Source: Acidimicrobiia bacterium (lineage in GTDB: Bacteria; Actinomycetota; Acidimicrobiia; Spongiisociales; ZC4RG35). Taken from it: 18,250 bases of DNA. The DNA lies in assembly GCA_029865445.1 (NCBI GenBank), contig JAOUGY010000039.1, positions 1-18,250 of the forward strand. Direction: 5' to 3'. Position 1 is the stretch's first letter; each line of letters starts with the position of its first letter. The notes below the pieces were generated by a model, which had not been told where the DNA came from, ran no database searches, and saw nothing but the letters and a program-made list of their open reading frames with translations. Shown piece by piece: positions 1 through 6,945 of this stretch. The position numbers and the translations under genes were made by a program.

Positions 1-231
1 GTGCGGTTCCTCCCTGGGTGGGTAGCGTCGGCAGGTGCGGCCGGAGCCGAGTGGGCGGCGCGGATGCGGCGACGCCAGCCATCGGTGTGCCGGGAGATGG
101 TCCGGACCATGCGGCATGGTCACGCCTACGACGGTTCCAGAGCCGAGAGCGAACTCGGCTTGTCCTACACCCCGGCCGTTGACCTCATGCACCGATTGCT
201 GGCGTGGTTCGAAAGCGAAGGACTCTTGTAG
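1..231 (+). CDS. SDR-type NAD-dependent epimerase/reductase, C-terminal fragment
   Basis: Only the last 76 codons are in the window; the frame is open to the left edge, so the GTG at base 1 is not taken as the true start. The tail resembles the C-terminal end of extended short-chain dehydrogenases of the dihydroflavonol-4-reductase/NAD-dependent epimerase group. It has a 'DGSRAESELGLSYTP' stretch (residues 44-58), the usual [S/G]-x-[K/R]-A-x-x-E-L-G-[Y/L]-x-P signature. A short helix ending 'LLAWFESEGLL' follows, as in the family, where a terminal amphipathic helix follows substrate-binding residues. The Rossmann domain and Tyr-x-x-x-Lys catalytic motif would lie upstream, so substrate cannot be inferred. 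It ends 24 bp before the next gene, which appears to have its own promoter. Confidence 0.6.
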   Translation: MRFLPGWVASAGAAGAEWAARMRRRQPSVCREMVRTMRHGHAYDGSRAESELGLSYTPAVDLMHRLLAWFESEGLL

Positions 232-242
232 GCCGGGCGCTC

Positions 243-248
243 TACCCT
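243..248 (+). promoter_or_regulatory. Candidate -10 element of a leaderless promoter for the 2-hydroxyacid dehydrogenase gene
   Basis: TACCCT fits the actinobacterial TANNNT -10 pattern. It ends 7 nt before the ATG at 256, and there is no Shine-Dalgarno sequence in front of that ATG. Transcription would start at or next to the start codon. No convincing -35 hexamer was seen. Confidence 0.4.
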
Positions 249-255
249 CACAGGC

Positions 256-1188
256 ATGAGTCGCTCGCCAGGAAACCACGTGTTGAAGGGCCGTCTCGTC
301 ATCTGCGATGAAGACCATCTCGAGTTCGAGGCGTTGATCGGCGAGGCCGCGATCTGTTCGACCGACGATCCTGGTGTGGTGGCGGACGCGGAGATCCTGC
401 TTGCGTCTCCGAGGTTGGCGGCGAGAGCCTTTCACCGCATGCCGTCCCTGCGCTGGATCCAGTCGACGTGGGCCGGGGTGGACGCACTCGTCGGCGCGGG
501 GATCCCCGAGTCGGTGACGGTGACCGGGGTGAAAGGCGTATTCGGCGTCCCGATGCGAGAGTTCGTGTTCGGCCACCTCCTGGCCCACACCCAGCGCATC
601 GTGGATCGAGCGGCGGCGCGGTCGTGGGACTACACACCGCCGGCCCGTCTGGAGGGCTCGCGGCTTGGAATCCTGGGCACCGGTTCCATTGGTTCGGAAC
701 TGGCCCGGACGGGGAAAGGGCTCGGTCTGGAGGTGGTGGGTTGCAGCCGGTCGGGGGCTCTGGTCGACGGATTCGACACCGTGTTCGCTGTCGGCGACCG
801 GTTCGAGTTTGCGGCCGACCTCGATCACCTGGTGTGTGTCCTCCCCGGAACGCCGGAGACCGCAGCGATCGTGGACGAAGCCCTGCTGGGTTGCCTCCGT
901 CCCGGGGCCACGTTCATCAACGCCGGAAGGGGAGTGAACGCCGATCTCGTTGCCGTGACAAAGGCTCTCGCTTCCGGTCGGCTCTCCCTCGCCGTGCTCG
1001 ATGTGCTGCCCGTCGAGCCGCTCCCCGACGGTGATCCGCTGTGGCAGGTGCCGGGTCTGATCGTCACCTCCCACACCGCGGCTTGGAGCCGGCCCTCGGA
1101 CATCGCCCGGGTCTTCGTCGAGAACTTGGGGCGATGGCGTGCGGGACGGCCGTTCGGGGGTGTGATCGATCTCGAACGGGGCTATTGA
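256..1188 (+). CDS. D-isomer-specific 2-hydroxyacid dehydrogenase family protein
   Basis: A 310-residue cytosolic oxidoreductase expected to interconvert a 2-oxo acid and a D-2-hydroxy acid. The Rossmann motif GTGSIG is at residues 141-146. The catalytic triad of the family is visible: Arg225 in 'NAGRG', Glu254 in 'DVLPVEPLP', and His273 in 'TSHTAA'. After the second Rossmann strand the sequence reads 'GCSRSG' rather than carrying the acidic residue typical of NAD enzymes. This resembles GhrA-type glyoxylate/hydroxypyruvate reductases and suggests an NADPH preference (inference). Length is near the family norm of about 310-330. The ATG at 256 is chosen because a TANNNT-like element lies 7 nt upstream. 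The 3' end overlaps the convergent membrane-protein gene by 7 bp. The physiological substrate cannot be fixed from sequence. Confidence 0.85.
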   Translation: MSRSPGNHVLKGRLVICDEDHLEFEALIGEAAICSTDDPGVVADAEILLASPRLAARAFHRMPSLRWIQSTWAGVDALVGAGIPESVTVTGVKGVFGVPMREFVFGHLLAHTQRIVDRAAARSWDYTPPARLEGSRLGILGTGSIGSELARTGKGLGLEVVGCSRSGALVDGFDTVFAVGDRFEFAADLDHLVCVLPGTPETAAIVDEALLGCLRPGATFINAGRGVNADLVAVTKALASGRLSLAVLDVLPVEPLPDGDPLWQVPGLIVTSHTAAWSRPSDIARVFVENLGRWRAGRPFGGVIDLERGY

Positions 1189-1820
1189 GCCACGGCCGCG
1201 GGCTCCGGTTGGAGTGTCGCCTTCGGCCAGCGGCGGGCCGCTTCGGTGACGAGACCGGCAGCGAGCAACGATGCGGCCACCTCCGTCCCGAGAATGGCGT
1301 CCGAGGCACATGTCCGGCCCTCCGTCGTCGAGGATGTCGACGTCATGGAGATGGACCAACCCGATGCACCGTCGGCAACCCTGTTGCCCGCCGGGTCGAT
1401 GCAGCTCGGGTCGTCGTGCACTCCAAGGGCCAGGAGCGGGAGCACCACGGTGGCGGCCAGGAGCGGCCGCTTCCAGCCGGCACCGAAGGGTTGGCCGGCG
1501 GCCCGGACCCGGTTCCTGTCGGCTCGCCACCACAGGTAGGCGGCGAGTAGCCAGGCGGGTGCGAGGATCGGTTGGAGCAGCGTGGCGAAGACCGCAGCCA
1601 AGCTCGCCACGGGAAGCAGCGTCGGACGCTGCCGCAGGGACAGGAGCGCGAAGACGCTCGGGAGGGAGAGTGCGGCTAGCGCGGCGAGGGGGGCGAACGG
1701 AGAGACGGTCGGGTCGACGTCGAAGCCTCCGATCACCAAGGCAACCACCAGACCGAGGAGGCCGATTGCAGTCACCTGGGTTGTCCGTCGGTTCGACCGG
1801 ATTCGAGCGTATGTGTTCAT
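1182..1820 (-). CDS. Hypothetical multi-spanning membrane protein, third gene of the sigma/anti-sigma cassette
   Basis: A 212-residue protein I do not recognise. Hydrophobic segments lie around residues 16-32, 43-61, 68-98 (long enough for one or two spans), 117-134 and 176-192, so it is an integral membrane protein. Between the last two segments is a Ser/Thr-rich polar loop (about 135-175) with Cys140 and Cys171, which could form a disulfide if the loop is outside. The start at 1820 follows the anti-sigma stop by one base and has an AAAGGAA site 6 nt upstream. A longer frame from 1844 would overlap the anti-sigma gene and lacks such a site. Position suggests co-translation with, and possibly a role in or as a target of, the sigma/anti-sigma pair (inference). 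The end overlaps the convergent dehydrogenase gene by 7 bp. Confidence 0.75.
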   Translation of the reverse strand: MNTYARIRSNRRTTQVTAIGLLGLVVALVIGGFDVDPTVSPFAPLAALAALSLPSVFALLSLRQRPTLLPVASLAAVFATLLQPILAPAWLLAAYLWWRADRNRVRAAGQPFGAGWKRPLLAATVVLPLLALGVHDDPSCIDPAGNRVADGASGWSISMTSTSSTTEGRTCASDAILGTEVAASLLAAGLVTEAARRWPKATLQPEPAAVAQ

Positions 1821-1821
1821 G

Positions 1822-2931
1822 TCACGTTCCTTTGCAGGACCCACCGCCCCAGTTGTAGAAGTCGATGGCGAGTGTGGTGATGGTGTTGGTTCCGTTCTCG
1901 GCGGCGAAGGCGAGGATCTGATCGGATGGGCCGGTCACGACCAGCGCCGCCACCTTCGCTTCGTCGCTGGTGAGCCGGGACGATGCTTGTTCGAGTCGAT
2001 CGATGTCCATCCGCGCTCCGCTTGCGATTTCGGGATGGTCGAGGAGGTTGTTCACCGCGGTGAGCGTCAGGTCCCGAGTGTCCGCGATCGATGCAGATCC
2101 GAAAGCCCCACCCGCCGATCCGCTGCCTCCCGACCCCTGACCCCAGTCACGGTCGGGCAGCACGCACAGCCCGTATCCGAACATGGCGTTCTCGGCGCGC
2201 CCGCTGGTGTCGACTCCGCCCGATACGTCAAACCCGGCCCACGTGAACGAGACGTCGAGATCGGTTGCGATCAGCGTTTGGGCCTCCTCCAACGTCAAGG
2301 GTCGGTCGAAGTAGGAGAACATCACGGTTGCCACGGTCCCATCGCCCAGCCGTCGCAGGACGTCGAGGGGATCACTCCCCGGAATGCCCCAGGAGAAATA
2401 GGGCGTGAGCGTGCCTCCGCGGGCGTCGCCGAATCCGATGGGACCGAGCCGGGAGTCGAGTACGCCGAGGGGCTCGACGTCGGTGCCGATCGGAAGCGAG
2501 AACTCGACGGTCGTCGTGCGGGCGAGCCAGCTGCTGTCGTAGGTGATCTCGCTGGCGACGGCACCGGGGTTGTTCAGGATGCCGAGATCCATCGTCGCCA
2601 GGGTTGCATCCTGGGCCCGGTCGCCGCGGTCGACCAGGAGCGGTCGGGCGATCAGGCCGACAACGAGCCAGAGTGTCATGTACGCGAACGCGAGGAGAGC
2701 GGCTGCCTCGATGATCGTCCTGATTGTCGAGCGCCGGATCGCTCGCCGCACCGCGGTCGCATCCATGCCCATCTCGGACGTCGCATCGAGGTCGACTGGG
2801 GCCACCTCATCGAGGATGGCCTGACAGGCGTCGCACCCGCTCACGTGCTGATCGACGATCCGGCGCGTCGCCGGGTCCAGGCTGTCGTCGACGAATGGTT
2901 CCAGGAGGTCCTGGATCTCGTTGTGGTTCAC
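1822..2931 (-). CDS. Membrane-anchored anti-sigma factor with N-terminal zinc finger (zf-HC2 type)
   Basis: A 369-residue protein with a short N-terminal cytoplasmic domain carrying the zinc-binding anti-sigma signature H-x3-C-x2-C (His29, Cys33, Cys36). One transmembrane helix lies at about residues 75-98. The outer region of about 270 residues has no recognised fold and includes a Gly/Ser-rich stretch. Proteins of this layout bind and inhibit the sigma factor encoded with them and release it on an envelope or redox signal. Here the gene starts at a GTG overlapping the stop of the ECF sigma gene by 4 bp (GTGA), with AGGAGGA 6 nt upstream inside the sigma gene. That supports a cognate pair translated together. 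The large outer domain is unusual for small ZAS proteins and is probably the sensor (inference). Confidence 0.85.
   Translation of the reverse strand: MNHNEIQDLLEPFVDDSLDPATRRIVDQHVSGCDACQAILDEVAPVDLDATSEMGMDATAVRRAIRRSTIRTIIEAAALLAFAYMTLWLVVGLIARPLLVDRGDRAQDATLATMDLGILNNPGAVASEITYDSSWLARTTTVEFSLPIGTDVEPLGVLDSRLGPIGFGDARGGTLTPYFSWGIPGSDPLDVLRRLGDGTVATVMFSYFDRPLTLEEAQTLIATDLDVSFTWAGFDVSGGVDTSGRAENAMFGYGLCVLPDRDWGQGSGGSGSAGGAFGSASIADTRDLTLTAVNNLLDHPEIASGARMDIDRLEQASSRLTSDEAKVAALVVTGPSDQILAFAAENGTNTITTLAIDFYNWGGGSCKGT
1827..1833 (-). promoter_or_regulatory. Ribosome binding site deciding the start of the small membrane protein
   Basis: On the minus strand this reads AAAGGAA and stands 6 nt before the ATG at 1820. 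It lies inside the last codons of the anti-sigma gene, whose stop is one base from this ATG, so translation is probably coupled. Confidence 0.6.
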
Positions 2932-3401
2932 CGTGCATCCTCCTGGTAGATCGCTCGGAATTCGAGTCGGGCGCGGTGGATGAGGACGCGGGCGGCACCG
3001 GGCGTGATGCCCATGGCTTCCGCCACCTCGGCGCCGCTGAGGTCGAGCCGGTCGGACAGGACGAGAGCGGTTCGTTGTCGCTCCGGAAGTGCGTTGAGGG
3101 CTCGTTCCACGGCGTCGTGTTCTGCATAGTCGGCTTCTTCGACCGCTCTGTCGAGGCCTTCCTCGACCGGTATCGGGTGCCGGCGCCGTGTGTCGTCGAG
3201 GAACACGGTCCGGGCGATTGCGAAGAGCCAGGCGCGAGGACTGCCCCCGCGATACCCGCCCAGCGACCTGGTCGCCTTGACGAAGGTGTCCTGCATCAGG
3301 TCCTCCGCTCGCGCTCGATCGCGGGTGAGTGAGACCAGGAACGCGAACACGGCTTGTGAATGATCGCGATAGAAGGTCTCGATTGTCCGTGGAGCGTCCA
3401 C
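2928..3401 (-). CDS. ECF-type RNA polymerase sigma factor (sigma-70 family)
   Basis: A 157-residue extracytoplasmic-function sigma factor, a short but normal length. Region sigma2 spans about residues 10-76, with the core-binding/-10 recognition helix 'AEDLMQDTFVKA' at 32-43 and 'RAWLFAIART' at 56-65. Region sigma4 spans about 98-149, with 'LPERQRTALVL' at 105-115 and the -35-binding helix-turn-helix at about 123-145. No sigma3 domain is present, as expected for ECF factors. The GTG start at 3401 is preceded by GGAGG and AGGAG sites. The stop overlaps the anti-sigma start by 4 bp. It probably directs its own operon from the candidate ECF promoter upstream and possibly other envelope-stress genes. 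The exact ECF group was not assigned. Confidence 0.92.
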   Translation of the reverse strand: MDAPRTIETFYRDHSQAVFAFLVSLTRDRARAEDLMQDTFVKATRSLGGYRGGSPRAWLFAIARTVFLDDTRRRHPIPVEEGLDRAVEEADYAEHDAVERALNALPERQRTALVLSDRLDLSGAEVAEAMGITPGAARVLIHRARLEFRAIYQEDAR

Positions 3402-3447
3402 ACGTCTCCTGTCCTCCGCCAGTATCGATGTCGCATTGCGGAAGTGA

Positions 3448-3474
3448 GACGGACGAGGGCTCGGAAGTGTTACG
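3448..3474 (-). promoter_or_regulatory. Candidate ECF-type autoregulatory promoter of the sigma/anti-sigma operon
   Basis: Read on the minus strand, CGTAAC (3474-3469) is followed after 17 bp by CGTC (3451-3448), with the sigma GTG start about 47 bp further on. Many ECF promoters have an AAC-containing -35 and a CGTC/CGTT -10 separated by 16-17 bp, and autoregulation is common. Based on inspection only. Confidence 0.35.
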
Positions 3475-3489
3475 CCCCCGCGGCGCAGC

Positions 3490-4218
3490 TCATCGGCGTT
3501 GGAGTTTGGCGAGCAGCCTCAAGATCTCGAGGTAGAGCCAGACGATCGTGACGAGGAGTCCGAACGCGGCGTACCAGTTCATGTAGGCAGGTGCCCCGCC
3601 CTTGACGCCACGCTCGATCAAGTCGAAGTCGAGCAAGAGGTTGAAGGCGGCGAGAACGATGACGCCGACGCTGAACAGGATCCCGATCGGTCCCGCATCC
3701 CACACGAACGGCATGGTCACGCCGAAGAAGGAAAGCCCGAAGCTGACCAGGTAGAAGAGGAAGATCGCACCGGTGGCCACCATCACGATCGATCTCATCT
3801 TCTCGGTGACGCGGATGGTGCGGGTGGCGTAGAGGACGGCCATGACCACGACGGTCAGGAACGTCCCGAGAATGGCCTGCGTCACGATGCCCTCGTAAGC
3901 GGTGGCGTACACCGCTGAGATGGCTCCGACCAGCGCCCCTTCCACCACCGCGTAGACCGGCGCTATGAACCGGGCCCACGGCGCCTTGAACGTTCCGAAG
4001 ATGACGCAGGCGAGCCCCATAAGGAGCGCACCCAGCACCCATGTGGGGAATCGGCTTTCGTCGATGTCCACCTGGCTCCACCCCCAGGCAGCGGCGGGGG
4101 CGAAGAGGGCCAGAAGGATCAGCGAGGCGCGGGAGACACCCGAAGCAGTCATTCGATCGCCGGATACGATCGGTCCACTTCCCGTCGGGAAGCCTTTCGT
4201 GAGTACCGGGTTTGCCAC
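3490..4218 (-). CDS. Bax inhibitor-1/YccA family integral membrane protein (actinobacterial BaxI_1 type)
   Basis: A 242-residue, highly hydrophobic protein with about seven membrane segments, the normal length and topology of bacterial Bax-inhibitor-1-like proteins. It has an N-terminal cytoplasmic tail, then 'ASLILLALFAPAAAWGW' as the first span. Later come 'YEGIVTQAILGTFLTVVV', 'RTIRVTEKMRSIV', and the C-terminal 'FDLIERGVKGGAPAYMNWY' followed by a last helix. The acidic 'DFDLIE' near the end is typical of the family, whose characterised bacterial members act as pH-sensitive calcium leak channels; the function here is unproven. The GTG start at 4218 is chosen because AAGGAGA lies about 5 nt upstream. 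It lies 88 bp upstream of the sigma gene in the same direction, but that gap carries a separate candidate promoter. Confidence 0.85.
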   Translation of the reverse strand: MANPVLTKGFPTGSGPIVSGDRMTASGVSRASLILLALFAPAAAWGWSQVDIDESRFPTWVLGALLMGLACVIFGTFKAPWARFIAPVYAVVEGALVGAISAVYATAYEGIVTQAILGTFLTVVVMAVLYATRTIRVTEKMRSIVMVATGAIFLFYLVSFGLSFFGVTMPFVWDAGPIGILFSVGVIVLAAFNLLLDFDLIERGVKGGAPAYMNWYAAFGLLVTIVWLYLEILRLLAKLQRR

Positions 4219-4277
4219 GTGTGTCTCCTTTGGCCTGACGCGAAAACATCATCTCATATGGAGTGGAGAAGCGGCAG

Positions 4278-5717
4278 TCAGGGTGGGGGTCGGGTGTACC
4301 TGTTGCCGAGCGGGCTGACCCAGGTGTGGGAGCCGTCCGGATTCGATGTGTGCCGCCATCCGAGACGATGCCGGAGCACGTGGTCGTGGCGGCACAGTGC
4401 CACGAGTTGTTCGGGATGGGTGTCGCCACCGTCGACGACCTGGACTCGGTGATCGAGGTCGCACGCCGCCGCCGGCCTGCGACATCCGGGGAATATGCAT
4501 GTGACGTCGCGAGCCTCGACGTGTCTGCGGGTGGCCCGATCTGGGCGTCGTTTCGTGGTGGAGGTGTGGATGATCGCCCCGTCACGGCCGGTGATCGTGG
4601 TGCGCCACTGTGAGCCATGGATCGAGGCGAGCTCGCGGCCCAGATCGGCGATGATCGGTCCGAAACCTTCGAGCTCGACCGCACGCTTGTCGAGTTCGAG
4701 CAAGGTATCGATGTCGATCCTGATGTCGACCGTGCCCACCTTCACCGACTTTCCGCCGGCGAGGAGGTCGAGGAAGACGTCGGCGCGGAGTTGGTCGATG
4801 GAGCGGATTTCACCGCCGGTTCTGAGCGACTTGGCGATCCGGTCGATGTGATCCATGACGGCGCCAACCCGCTCGGCCGCAAGGCCGGTGGCGATGATGG
4901 TCCCCGACCCGTCTTCCGACTGCGATGCCGAGACCATTCGGTCGTCTACCGCGGTCTGATACCGGCGTTCCGCGTCTTCGGGTTCGATGTCGATGCACTC
5001 CCTCCGAAGGCGGGCGCGCAGCTGCCCGGTGGTGAGGGTGGGAGCGTGCTCCAGGATGCCGGTGAGGACATTGCGGGCGACGCCGGTGTCCAGATGGGCC
5101 AGGCCGTCGACGATGACTCGCACCCGTGCCAGGTCGAGTCGCCCCTCAATCATCTCGTGGAACAGCCTCGGAAGGCGCTCGGTGACCTGATAAGCCAGCT
5201 CCAACTGGTGTTCAGCGGCACGGCGGGTGAGGGAGAGGGCGGCGCGGAGCTCGGATGCTGCACCTTCCATCGCCTCATCCAGCGGGAAGCCAAGGTCCTC
5301 GTAGGCGGAGACGACCCGCATGGTCGCCTCCAGCATCTGGGCGTGGTGGCGCGAGATCACCCCGACGTGAGCCTTCACGACATCGACGGCGAGGTCTGGA
5401 TCGCGATGTGTCGGGGCCAGTCGGCATGGGTCGAGGCCGGGCAAGCGGACGGGTGACAGCGCAGCGCCATCGGTCCCGAATCCACCAGGCGGGGCCGGCG
5501 GATCGGCCGGAGGAGCGACTACTTGCCAGTCGATCATCACCACCAGGTCCGGATCGCAGCCGATGCTCCAGCCCTCGAGCCGGTCGACGGCGGCCAGCTG
5601 CTCGGGATCAACGATTCCGCCCTGTGCCAGGAGGTCTCTCACGTCGCCGGCGGTGAGCCCATCCCGTGGTCTGGTTGTGATTGTCGGCCCCGGGGTGCGG
5701 AGCCTTGTCTCGAACAT
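4278..5717 (-). CDS. DUF222-domain protein with C-terminal HNH endonuclease motif (13E12 repeat family)
   Basis: A 479-residue protein of the DUF222 plus HNH family that is multiplied in many actinobacterial genomes; its biological role is not established. Residues about 110-390 are the helical DUF222 region, with 'RLDLARVRVIVDGLAHLD' (193-210) characteristic. The C-terminus carries the zinc/nuclease-type module: Cys407, Cys412, 'CDLDH' (419-423), Cys442, His446 and His450. In relatives the segment between the two His parts usually reads x-N-L; here it is 'PEQL', so the central Asn of H-N-H appears to be Gln437. The start at 5717 is chosen over a longer open frame reaching 6611 because the longer frame is antisense to two clear genes. 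In addition, TACGAT lies 7 nt before this ATG. Confidence 0.85.
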   Translation of the reverse strand: MFETRLRTPGPTITTRPRDGLTAGDVRDLLAQGGIVDPEQLAAVDRLEGWSIGCDPDLVVMIDWQVVAPPADPPAPPGGFGTDGAALSPVRLPGLDPCRLAPTHRDPDLAVDVVKAHVGVISRHHAQMLEATMRVVSAYEDLGFPLDEAMEGAASELRAALSLTRRAAEHQLELAYQVTERLPRLFHEMIEGRLDLARVRVIVDGLAHLDTGVARNVLTGILEHAPTLTTGQLRARLRRECIDIEPEDAERRYQTAVDDRMVSASQSEDGSGTIIATGLAAERVGAVMDHIDRIAKSLRTGGEIRSIDQLRADVFLDLLAGGKSVKVGTVDIRIDIDTLLELDKRAVELEGFGPIIADLGRELASIHGSQWRTTITGRDGAIIHTSTTKRRPDRATRRHVEARDVTCIFPGCRRPAAACDLDHRVQVVDGGDTHPEQLVALCRHDHVLRHRLGWRHTSNPDGSHTWVSPLGNRYTRPPP

Positions 5718-5724
5718 GTGTTCG

Positions 5725-5730
5725 ATCGTA
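5725..5730 (-). promoter_or_regulatory. Candidate -10 element of a leaderless promoter for the DUF222/HNH gene
   Basis: On the minus strand the hexamer is TACGAT, ending 7 nt before the ATG at 5717. There is no Shine-Dalgarno sequence in the gap. No good -35 was found. Confidence 0.45.
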
Positions 5731-5783
5731 CCGGAGGGGTGTGACAGATTCCGTGACGCGAGTCTCCTCTCCGCTGACCTGTC

Positions 5784-5789
5784 TACTCT
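5784..5789 (+). promoter_or_regulatory. Candidate -10 element of a leaderless promoter for the PuuD-like hydrolase gene
   Basis: TACTCT ends 6 nt before the GTG at 5796, with no Shine-Dalgarno sequence between them. It sits in the 78-bp divergent gap shared with the DUF222/HNH gene. Confidence 0.45.
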
Positions 5790-5795
5790 CGCCTG

Positions 5796-6503
5796 GTGTC
5801 CAGGCCACTCATCGGTATCAGCGCATGGCGGCGCACGCTGGCGACGTCGCTCGGCACGGGGCACCATCACACGATCGCCGCCGACAACACCACGGCGCTC
5901 GAGGCGTGCGGGGCGGCGGTGGTGGTGCTCCCCACACAGTCGCCAGAGGCGGCGGAGGCCGCCGTGTCCAGACTCGACGGAGTGGTGATCTCCGGTGGTG
6001 GAGACGTCGACCCGGCGACCTACGGGCACGAGAACTCTCGCTCCTCCGAAACCGACCCGGGCCGCGACCGCTGGGAGATGGCGCTCATCGCGGCCGCCCG
6101 CCGGGCTTCCAGGCCCGTGTTCGGCATATGCCGCGGGATCCAGATCGTCAACGTCGCCTTCGGAGGAACTCTCGATCAGCACGTCTGGGGCACGGATCAC
6201 CATCCGCACCTCATCGTCTCCGAAGCCGGAGAGATCGTGGGCGCCGACCACACGGTGGAACTGCGCAACCCGAGCCGGCTCCACGACGCCTTCGGCCGGG
6301 ACACCATCGTCGTCAACAGCTACCACCACCAAGCAGTAGACACGGTGGGCGATGGGCTCATCGTCACCGCCACCAGTCCCGACGGGGTCGTCGAAGCCGT
6401 CGAGAGCGACGACGGGCTCGTGACCGCTGTGCAGTGGCACCCCGAGCTGTTGGATAGCGATCACCACGGAGCGCTCTATCGAGCGGCGCTGTCGATCACG
6501 TGA
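5796..6503 (+). CDS. Gamma-glutamyl-gamma-aminobutyrate hydrolase family protein (peptidase C26, PuuD-like)
   Basis: A 235-residue cytosolic hydrolase of the class I glutamine-amidotransferase fold. The nucleophile elbow 'GICRGIQ' places the catalytic cysteine at 112. The His-Glu pair is in 'QWHPEL' (His215, Glu217), and 'VNSYHHQAV' (173-181) is the usual substrate-side loop. 'SGGGDVDP' (66-73) is typical of the PuuD/C26 branch. PuuD cleaves gamma-glutamyl-GABA to glutamate and GABA in putrescine breakdown; relatives act on other gamma-glutamyl amides. No other putrescine-pathway gene is next to it, so the substrate is open. The GTG start fits 'SRPLIGIS', the normal family N-terminus, and the TACTCT 6 nt upstream. 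Length is slightly below the usual about 250. Confidence 0.85.
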   Translation: MSRPLIGISAWRRTLATSLGTGHHHTIAADNTTALEACGAAVVVLPTQSPEAAEAAVSRLDGVVISGGGDVDPATYGHENSRSSETDPGRDRWEMALIAAARRASRPVFGICRGIQIVNVAFGGTLDQHVWGTDHHPHLIVSEAGEIVGADHTVELRNPSRLHDAFGRDTIVVNSYHHQAVDTVGDGLIVTATSPDGVVEAVESDDGLVTAVQWHPELLDSDHHGALYRAALSIT

Positions 6504-6519
6504 TCGATCGATTACCTGC

Positions 6520-6525
6520 CATGAT
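6520..6525 (+). promoter_or_regulatory. Candidate -10 element before the thioesterase pair
   Basis: CATGAT departs from TANNNT at the first base only. It ends 6 nt before the ATG at 6532, which has no Shine-Dalgarno sequence. The preceding gene ends 28 bp upstream, so read-through is also possible. Confidence 0.3.
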
Positions 6526-6531
6526 CGGTGG

Positions 6532-6945
6532 ATGGACCTCACACCTGACGATATCAACGACTTTGTTGCGCGGGAGTACCCCGCCGCCCACGGGGCAGGC
6601 ATGCGGTGCACCGAAGTCGGGGAGGGGTTCGCGCTCGCTCACTGGCCCCACGACCGATCCCTCCTGCGGCCAGGCGGCCTGATCTCGGGGCCCACCCAAT
6701 TCACGCTGGCAGATCTGGCACTGTGGTACCTGTCGTTCACCGTGCTCGGCCTCAAACCGATGGCCGTGACCTCGGACGTTCACATCACTTTCCTTCGGCC
6801 TGCGGCCGGAGGCGACCTACTGGCGCGGGCCGATCTGCTCAGAGCGGGAAAGACGCGGATCAGCGGCCGGGTGACGTTGTGGGTCGACGGGGCGCAGGAA
6901 CGTCCTGTCTCGCACGCCGTCGGAACCTACGGGGTGCTGGCGTGA
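6532..6945 (+). CDS. PaaI-family hotdog-fold thioesterase
   Basis: A 137-residue single-hotdog protein, the usual size for PaaI-type acyl-CoA thioesterases. The central helix region reads 'RPGGLISGP' (46-54) and 'TLADLALW' (58-65), where the Asp at 61 is in the place of the catalytic acid of the family. The strand 'SDVHITFLRPA' (81-91) is the conserved '...FLRP' core strand. It should hydrolyse a CoA thioester; the acyl group is unknown. The usual His-Gly-Gly is replaced by Pro-Gly-Gly here. It overlaps the following thioesterase gene by 4 bp (GTGA), so the two are probably translated together and may form a mixed oligomer (inference). A weak TANNNT-like site lies 6 nt before the start. Confidence 0.8.
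   Translation: MDLTPDDINDFVAREYPAAHGAGMRCTEVGEGFALAHWPHDRSLLRPGGLISGPTQFTLADLALWYLSFTVLGLKPMAVTSDVHITFLRPAAGGDLLARADLLRAGKTRISGRVTLWVDGAQERPVSHAVGTYGVLA

Noticed and set aside
1582..2949. A 455-codon plus-strand open frame
   Set aside because: It lies antisense to the anti-sigma factor and membrane-protein genes, and its composition is that of a GC-rich shadow frame with no recognisable domain.
4278..6611. A 777-codon open frame on the minus strand extending the DUF222/HNH gene by about 300 codons
   Set aside because: The extension runs antisense to the clearly recognisable PuuD-like gene and the start of the PaaI gene, has no family similarity that I can see, and the ATG at 5717 has its own TACGAT element.
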